NCBI RefSeq assembly: GCF_004796535.1
Contig: NZ_SPHY01000009.1
Coordinates: 88,947 to 152,946, forward strand
DNA length: 64,000 nt
Reading direction: 5' to 3'
Source of the DNA: Sphingomonas flavalba
Lineage (GTDB): Bacteria > Pseudomonadota > Alphaproteobacteria > Sphingomonadales > Sphingomonadaceae
Of this stretch, positions 59,561-64,000 are shown one piece after another. Below the pieces are notes generated by a model. The model made no database searches, was not told the origin of the DNA, and saw only the letters and a list, made by a program, of their open reading frames with translations. Made by a program: the position numbers and the translations under genes. Each line of letters begins with the position of its first letter. Position 1 is the stretch's first letter.

Positions 59561-61648
59561 TTATGCGGCGATCTGTTCGGGGGCGCCGACAACGGCGACG
59601 ACCTCGACTGCCTTGTCGTCGGGGACTTCGGTGAAACTCATGACCGGGGTGTCTGGCAGGCAGGTCCTGACCAGCTTGCGCATCGCCGGACGGATCAGCG
59701 GCTGGACGACCAGCGCGAACGGCCTGCTCTCGGCGATCAACGGCTGGGCGGCGTGCTGCAGCGCGTCGACGATCCGCCGGCCCAGATCCGGCTCGATCGC
59801 ATGGCGGTTGGACGGGTCGGACCGGATCGTCTGGCCAAGCAGCGCCTCCAGCCCGCCTTCCAGCGTCATCACGCGGAGCGGCTCGCGCGGACCGCACAGC
59901 CGCTGGATGATCAGCGCGCCCAGCTCCGGCCGGATCAGCTCGACAATCTCGTCTGGGTCGGCGGTCCGCTGGGCGACGACGGCGATCGCGGCGGCGATGC
60001 GGCGGAACTCCTTCAGCGGGATGTTTTCGGCCAGCAGCGCGCGCAGCACCTGGGTCAGCGCGGTCAGCGACAGCGGCTGCGGGGTCAGCGCGCCAACCAG
60101 CGCCGCCGCCTTGTCCTTCAGCCCGTCGAGCAGGCTCTGCACCTCGTCCGGCCCCAGCAGGTCGGCGGCATTCTGGCTCAGCACATGGTTCAGATGGGTG
60201 GCGATGACGGTGCCGGAATCGACGACCATATAGCCGGCGGCGGTGGCCGCGTCGGCGTCGCCACTGGCGATCCATACCGCGTCGAGGCCGAAGGTCGGGT
60301 CGCGCGCCGGCTTGCCGTCGAGCGGGCCGACCGCCTGGCCGGTGTCCAGCGCCAGCATCTCGTCAGGCGACACCATGTCCTCGCCGACGATGACGCCGCC
60401 GATGACGATGCGATAGGTATAGGGGGCGATGCCGATATTGTCGCGGACCCGCACCTGCGGCACGACGAAGCCCAGTTCCTTGGACAGCTGGCGGCGAACC
60501 CCGGTGATCCGCTGCATCAGCGGCGCGCCGACCCGCTCGTCGACCAGCGGCACCAGCCCGTAGCCGATCTCCAGATTGACCTGCATATGGTCGCTGACCT
60601 CGCTCCAGTCGATCCGGCTCGGGTCGGCCGCCGGCGCGTCGTCATTGGCCGCTTCCGGTGCCGGCGCGGCGGCGCGCCTGGCCAGCCGCCATGCCGCGAA
60701 TCCGGCACCGGCGGCGGCGGGCAGCATCACCAGATGCGGCATGCCCGGCAGCACGCCCAGCACCGCCAGGATCACCGCCACCGGCACCCAGGTGCGCGGC
60801 GAGGAGAATTGCGAGCCGATCTGCCCGGCCAGGTCGTAGCTCGACGACACGCGGGTGACGATCGCCGCCGCCGCGATCGACAGCAGCAGCGCCGGCACCT
60901 GCGCGACCAACGCGTCGCCGACCGCCAGCATCACATAGGTCCGGCCGGCATCGCCCGCGGCCATGCCGTGGCTGACCATGCCCAGAATCAGGCCGCCGAT
61001 GATGTTGATGCCAAGGATCAGCAGCGCGGCGATCGCGTCGCCCTTCACGAATTTCGACGCACCGTCCATCGATCCGTAGAAATCCGCCTCGGTCGACACC
61101 TCGATCCGACGCGCCTTGGCCTGTTCGGGGGTGATCAGCCCGGCATTCAGGTCGGCGTCGGTCGCCATCTGCTTACCGGGCAACGCGTCGAGGGTGAAGC
61201 GCGCCGACACTTCGGACACGCGGCCGGCGCCCTTGGTGACGACGACGATGTTGATGATGACCAGGATCGAAAAGACCAGCAGGCCGACGACATAGTCGCC
61301 GCCGATGATGAAGGTGCCGAATGCCTCGATGACATGGCCGGCCGCCGCCTCGCCCTCATGGCCGTGGACCAGCACGACACGGGTCGACGCGACGTTCAGC
61401 GCCAGCCGGAACAGGGTGGCGAGCAGCAGCACCGTCGGGAAGCTGGAAAAGTCGAGCGGCTTCTCGGCGTTCAGCGCAACCATCAGGATGGCGATCGACG
61501 CGGTGATGTTGGCGATGAAGAAAATGTCCAGCATCGCCGCCGGGATCGGCACGACCATCAGCATGACGAGCAGCAGGATGCCGACCGGCAGCGCCGCAAG
61601 GCGGGCGCTGTTGCTGATGCGCAGGCTGTTCAGAGCCAGTGTCGTCAT
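59561..61648 (-). CDS. flhA: Flagellar export apparatus protein FlhA
   Basis: 695 residues. Eight membrane helices in the first ~330 residues, with the conserved FHIPEP-type cytoplasmic loop (GKQMATDADLNAGLITPEQAKARRIEVSTEADFYGSMDGASKFVKGDAIA), then a large cytoplasmic domain (VGAPLMQRITGVRRQLSKELGFVVPQVRVRDN). FlhA forms the nonameric export ring that receives chaperone-substrate complexes and couples to proton flow. The ATG at 61648 lies 4 bases after the stop of the upstream transglycosylase gene (TGAGGCGATG), so the two are coupled. Confidence 0.97.
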   Translation of the reverse strand: MTTLALNSLRISNSARLAALPVGILLLVMLMVVPIPAAMLDIFFIANITASIAILMVALNAEKPLDFSSFPTVLLLATLFRLALNVASTRVVLVHGHEGEAAAGHVIEAFGTFIIGGDYVVGLLVFSILVIINIVVVTKGAGRVSEVSARFTLDALPGKQMATDADLNAGLITPEQAKARRIEVSTEADFYGSMDGASKFVKGDAIAALLILGINIIGGLILGMVSHGMAAGDAGRTYVMLAVGDALVAQVPALLLSIAAAAIVTRVSSSYDLAGQIGSQFSSPRTWVPVAVILAVLGVLPGMPHLVMLPAAAGAGFAAWRLARRAAAPAPEAANDDAPAADPSRIDWSEVSDHMQVNLEIGYGLVPLVDERVGAPLMQRITGVRRQLSKELGFVVPQVRVRDNIGIAPYTYRIVIGGVIVGEDMVSPDEMLALDTGQAVGPLDGKPARDPTFGLDAVWIASGDADAATAAGYMVVDSGTVIATHLNHVLSQNAADLLGPDEVQSLLDGLKDKAAALVGALTPQPLSLTALTQVLRALLAENIPLKEFRRIAAAIAVVAQRTADPDEIVELIRPELGALIIQRLCGPREPLRVMTLEGGLEALLGQTIRSDPSNRHAIEPDLGRRIVDALQHAAQPLIAESRPFALVVQPLIRPAMRKLVRTCLPDTPVMSFTEVPDDKAVEVVAVVGAPEQIAA

Positions 61649-61652
61649 CGCC

Positions 61653-62501
61653 TCAGCCCCCCAGCGCCGCAAGCATCAGATAGGCGAGCTTCGCCGTCTC
61701 CGGCGTCGGCCGCAGCATCGTCGCCCGGTCGCCGGCTCCGTTCGCCAGCAGCCGGTCCAGCGTCGACATGTCGCCGTCGCCTCCGTTCCGCTCGCCCAGC
61801 GCCGCCATGTCGACGGCCAGTGTCGGCCGGCCGGCATTTGCCGCCGGCGGCAAGCTCTTGCCGGTGGCGGCAAGCCGGGTGCCCTCGTCGATCTTGGCGG
61901 CAAAGCGGTCGTAGATCTCGGACAGCGATCGCGCCCGGCCGTCGGTGGCGTAGAATATCCCGCGATTGGCCGACGCCGCCGCCGGGAACAGCGCGGCGGC
62001 GCTGCGCTCCGGGCTGTGCGCCATCGTCGACAGGAACTTGCCTGCCCCGGCGACGCCCAGGAAATGCGCCATGTAGAGGTCGGTGCCGCCAACGGTGCGA
62101 CCCAGCGATGCTTCCAGCACCGCCTTGTTGTCGGCGGCATGTTCGGCCGCCATCAGCGATGCCGCCTCGCTGTTGGTCCGCAAGTCGAGGATCGCGGCGC
62201 GCTGGCGGCTGTCGGCCACGTAATAGCGCCCGCCCGCCCCGCGCTGGATCGCGTCGGCCGCCCAGCCAAGGCCGTGCTCCTCGCCGTGGCGCTTGACCAC
62301 GGCCAGCCAGCTCTGGTCGATGAACTGATAGAGGCCGGTTGCGCTGCTGGTGCGGGCGCGGGCGTCCGGGCGCAGGCTGGATTCGACCTGGGCCTGGCCC
62401 AGCAGATAGGAAAAATCGACGCCGGTCTTGGCGCTGGCGCGGGCAATGGCCGACTGGACCTGCCCCGTCCCCGTCATTCCCGCCAAACTGCCGATGGTCA
62501 T
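61653..62501 (-). CDS. Lytic transglycosylase domain protein, flagellar associated
   Basis: 282 residues. The N-terminal ~60 residues carry an SLT-type fold: AIARASAKTGVDFSYLLGQAQVESSLRPDARARTSSATGLYQFIDQSWL, with the catalytic Glu in the QVESS motif. No classical signal peptide is visible; the protein starts MTIGSLAGMTGTGQVQ, so export may be by the flagellar system, as for muramidases of the FlgJ or SltF kind. The C-terminal half is Ala-rich and has no clear domain. The likely role is local opening of peptidoglycan for rod passage. It lies between flgN and flhA in one operon. Confidence 0.82.
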   Translation of the reverse strand: MTIGSLAGMTGTGQVQSAIARASAKTGVDFSYLLGQAQVESSLRPDARARTSSATGLYQFIDQSWLAVVKRHGEEHGLGWAADAIQRGAGGRYYVADSRQRAAILDLRTNSEAASLMAAEHAADNKAVLEASLGRTVGGTDLYMAHFLGVAGAGKFLSTMAHSPERSAAALFPAAASANRGIFYATDGRARSLSEIYDRFAAKIDEGTRLAATGKSLPPAANAGRPTLAVDMAALGERNGGDGDMSTLDRLLANGAGDRATMLRPTPETAKLAYLMLAALGG

Positions 62502-62616
62502 TCCAGAACAGCCTTCGTGATCAAACCCGTTTCAGGGTTCGATCAGCAAGAGCCGTGCCAGAATGGTTAAGGGCGGATTACAACGCCGCGACCTGTCGTC
62601 GCGGCGGCGCCCCGGT

Positions 62617-62928
62617 TCAGGCGGCCGCGCTGCTGCGCGTATAGACTTGGCTGTTCAGCCCGGTCAGCGCCTCCAGCCGGGCGCGGACATTGGCGGCCAT
62701 CAGGTTGACGTAGATGCGGCTGGTCTCGTTCAGCCGCTGGGCCTCCTCGGCCAGCGCGCGGACCTCGTCGTCCACCTCGTCCTGGCGCCACGGCCCGGCG
62801 AGCGCGCCGATGCCGGCTTCCTTGGCGCCGGTCGCGGCGGCCAGCGCGGCAACGTCGAACCGCTTCAGCGCGGCGATCTCGGCGTGGAGCGCGTCGACGA
62901 CGGCGCGCAGCTGTGCGACACGGTTCAT
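62617..62928 (-). CDS. flgN: FlgN-like flagellar chaperone
   Basis: 103 residues, mostly helical. The ending NETSRIYVNLMAANVRARLEALTGLNSQVYTRSS resembles the FlgN C-terminus that binds hook-junction proteins FlgK and FlgL, and the size is right. The ATG at 62928 overlaps the flgM stop (ATGA), and the flgM-flgN pair is the usual arrangement. Identification depends on both this context and the C-terminal segment. Confidence 0.8.
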   Translation of the reverse strand: MNRVAQLRAVVDALHAEIAALKRFDVAALAAATGAKEAGIGALAGPWRQDEVDDEVRALAEEAQRLNETSRIYVNLMAANVRARLEALTGLNSQVYTRSSAAA

Positions 62929-63218
62929 TTCTGCGACACCCAATTGAAGCTGGCGGCGATCAGCCGGTCGGCGATCCGCGCCGGCACGATCGGGAACTGC
63001 CCCTGCTCGATCGCGCGCTTGATCTGCTGAACGCGCTCGCGGTCGACCGGCGGCGTCTCCGCCATCTGCGCGGCCAGCGCGCGCACGTCGGATTCGACCT
63101 TGGGCGCCGTGCGGCTGTCGGCCGGCCTGGCCGCCGTGCGGGCGGCGTCGACCTTCTCGACGCCGGCCTTGGCGGACCCGGAAACGGTTCCGGGTTTGAA
63201 GCTGATGGGGTCAATCAC
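62925..63218 (-). CDS. flgM: Anti-sigma-28 factor FlgM
   Basis: 97 residues from a GTG start at 63218. The C-terminal half holds the FliA-binding pattern: VESDVRALAAQMAETPPVDRERVQQIKRAIEQGQFPIVPARIADRLIAA. FlgM holds FliA inactive until it is exported after hook completion. The N-terminal half is disordered, Ala/Lys/Arg-rich sequence (PGTVSGSAKAGVEKVDAARTAARPAD), as expected of an exported intrinsically disordered protein. A near-consensus sigma-28 promoter lies just upstream, so FlgM is made under the sigma factor it blocks, as in enteric bacteria. Confidence 0.9.
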   Translation of the reverse strand: MIDPISFKPGTVSGSAKAGVEKVDAARTAARPADSRTAPKVESDVRALAAQMAETPPVDRERVQQIKRAIEQGQFPIVPARIADRLIAASFNWVSQK

Positions 63219-63258
63219 CGTTCCTGCCCTTCCCCGTTCGATGGACGTTACGAAACAG

Positions 63259-63285
63259 TGAACGGCAGGGCGCGCGCAAACTTTA
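63259..63285 (-). promoter_or_regulatory. Sigma-28 (FliA) promoter of flgM
   Basis: Minus-strand TAAAGTTT-N11-GCCGTTCA. The -35 element is the exact enterobacterial consensus octamer, the N11 spacer is exact and the -10 matches 6 of 8 positions. The predicted start near 63253 lies about 35 bases upstream of the flgM GTG. This fits the autoregulatory loop in which FliA drives its own antagonist. Confidence 0.8.
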
Positions 63286-63296
63286 CATAAATTCCG

Positions 63297-63791
63297 TCAC
63301 CAGCCCGGCAATGTCGCCTTGCCCGGTTCGACGGCGATCGCCTGCACCGGCGTCTTGACCCCGGCAATGCGGATGCCGACGCGCGCGCCCGGCGCCGCGT
63401 CGGCGATGGCGACTCCGTCGCTGCTGACTGAAAAACCGGCGCTTTCCGCCATGATCGTCACCGGGTCGCCGCGCCGGATCACCGGCTCCGCCCGGGCCGC
63501 CACGGCGACGACGGCGCCAGGCGCCATCGGCTGCGCCTTGACCGGCACGAACAGCCGCCAGCCGCCCGGGCACTGGACGACAACCGCGTCCTGCCGCTCG
63601 CTGCGCCAGGACAATACCGGCGCCGCCGGGCAGTCGGCCAGCTTCAGCCGCCGGTCGATCGGCGCCAGCGGCCCGCCCTCGGCGCCGACCGGCGCGCCGG
63701 AAAACTGCACCACCGCGCGTTCCAGCGCGGCAAGGTCGGTCGCGGCCGCCGCCGGGGTGGCGAGCGCGGCAAGCAGAACAAAGCGGATCAT
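63297..63791 (-). CDS. flgA: Flagellar P-ring assembly chaperone FlgA
   Basis: 164 residues with a signal peptide (RFVLLAALATPAAAA). The family pattern is seen in DRRLKLADCPAAPVLSW, CPGGWRLFVPVKAQ and the SAF-like C-terminal domain VIRRGDPVTIMAESAGFSVSSDGVAIADAAPGARVGIRIAGVKTPVQAIAVEPGKATLP. FlgA helps the P-ring protein FlgI assemble in the periplasm. The ATG overlaps the stop of the upstream partial gene (ATGA). It is separated from flgM by a 78-base promoter region. Confidence 0.93.
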   Translation of the reverse strand: MIRFVLLAALATPAAAATDLAALERAVVQFSGAPVGAEGGPLAPIDRRLKLADCPAAPVLSWRSERQDAVVVQCPGGWRLFVPVKAQPMAPGAVVAVAARAEPVIRRGDPVTIMAESAGFSVSSDGVAIADAAPGARVGIRIAGVKTPVQAIAVEPGKATLPGW

Positions 63792-64000
63792 CGGGTTCCT
63801 CCAGGCGATTGGGGCGAAACATGCGGGGCAAAGGCGACGGTCACCGTCACCCGCCGCCCGGCGGCGCGGCCGCGCGCTGGTTCGGGCGCCAGTGCGGCGG
63901 CAATGGTCATGCGTGCCGGCGCGATCGTGCCTTCCAGCGCCGCCGCCACCGCCGCCGCGCGGGCGGAGGCCAGCGCCAGCGCGCTGCCGTCCAGCCGGTC
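63788..64000 (-). CDS. C-terminal fragment of an OmpA/MotB-like protein
   Basis: The gene enters from the right edge; only the last 70 codons are in the window. The visible end contains LDGSALALASARAAAVAAALEG followed by APARMTIAAALAPEP and a final basic strand GRRVTVTVAFAP. The order (S/A-rich helix with ARAAAVAAAL, then a short strand, then an RRVTVTV strand) is that of OmpA-like peptidoglycan-binding domains as in MotB. Coupling to flgA by an ATGA overlap suggests a flagellar role. The fragment is short, so the call is tentative. Confidence 0.5.
   Translation of the reverse strand, partial: DRLDGSALALASARAAAVAAALEGTIAPARMTIAAALAPEPARGRAAGRRVTVTVAFAPHVSPQSPGGTR

Noticed and set aside
59537..62296. 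A 919-codon plus-strand open frame across flhA and the transglycosylase gene
   Set aside because: Antisense to flhA; the translation is Asp/Arg/His-rich low complexity without recognisable motifs.

Overview
The window looks like a chromosomal segment of a motile sphingomonad or a close relative in the Alphaproteobacteria. It is GC-rich throughout. It has a TonB receptor of sphingomonad type, a Caulobacter/Sphingomonas-like mixture of flagellar regulators (FlbD, FliA, FlgM), HWE-type sensor kinases, and a BigR-type persulfide regulon. I saw no rRNA, tRNA, CRISPR array, transposase, integrase or replication origin. Almost all sequence is coding, and many genes overlap by 1-4 bases, so most genes sit in tightly coupled operons.

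Layout. 1-168: start of a flavin reductase-like gene that runs off the left edge. 240-2831: sulfide/persulfide module, with bigR, a rhodanese and a TauE/SafE exporter on the minus strand and a divergent persulfide dioxygenase. 2771-9078: GntR regulator, NRAMP-related transporter, PxpA, a KipI-KipA fusion and a biotin carboxylase-BCCP fusion, which together look like a lactam/5-oxoproline module with the parts of a split urea carboxylase. 9182-11198: DUF2147 protein and two different L,D-transpeptidase-fold proteins. 11297-22817: a minus-strand cluster made of a sigma-54 activator with a TIM-barrel sensor, a Tm-1-like ATP-binding protein, a free TIM-barrel homologue of that sensor, a ThuA-cupin fusion, a DUF1080 protein, a beta-propeller/cytochrome c lipoprotein and a TonB receptor. 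23064-27607: NnrS, DUF488, DUF2945 and quinol-type nitric oxide reductase. 27712-33841: small exporters, GNAT, aspartic protease, IspG, a SPOR lipoprotein and a small secreted protein. 32615-36673: glutathione-dependent formaldehyde oxidation (adhC, purU, fghA) with an FAD oxidoreductase. 36733-40528: MASE1 hybrid kinase and LuxR-type response regulator. 40653-63791: the flagellar region, running flbD-fliE-F-G-H-I-J-K-L-M-N-O-P-Q-R-flhB-fliD-fliS, then flagellin, an HWE kinase, fliA, flhA, a lytic transglycosylase, flgN, flgM and flgA. The right edge cuts an OmpA/MotB-like gene.

Regulation that can be read from the sequence. The 11-23 kb cluster carries two consensus sigma-54 promoters (TGGCACG-N4-TTGC), one before the Tm-1-like gene and one before the cytochrome lipoprotein gene. 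Each has GTTACC-type sites about 70-120 bases upstream of the predicted transcription start, and the sigma-54 activator gene lies directly beside the first. This is the strongest candidate for an undescribed system: a sigma-54 circuit whose sensor domain is a paralogue of a product of its own operon. In the flagellar region, three FliA (sigma-28) promoters with identical N11 spacing precede flgM, fliD and the flagellin gene.
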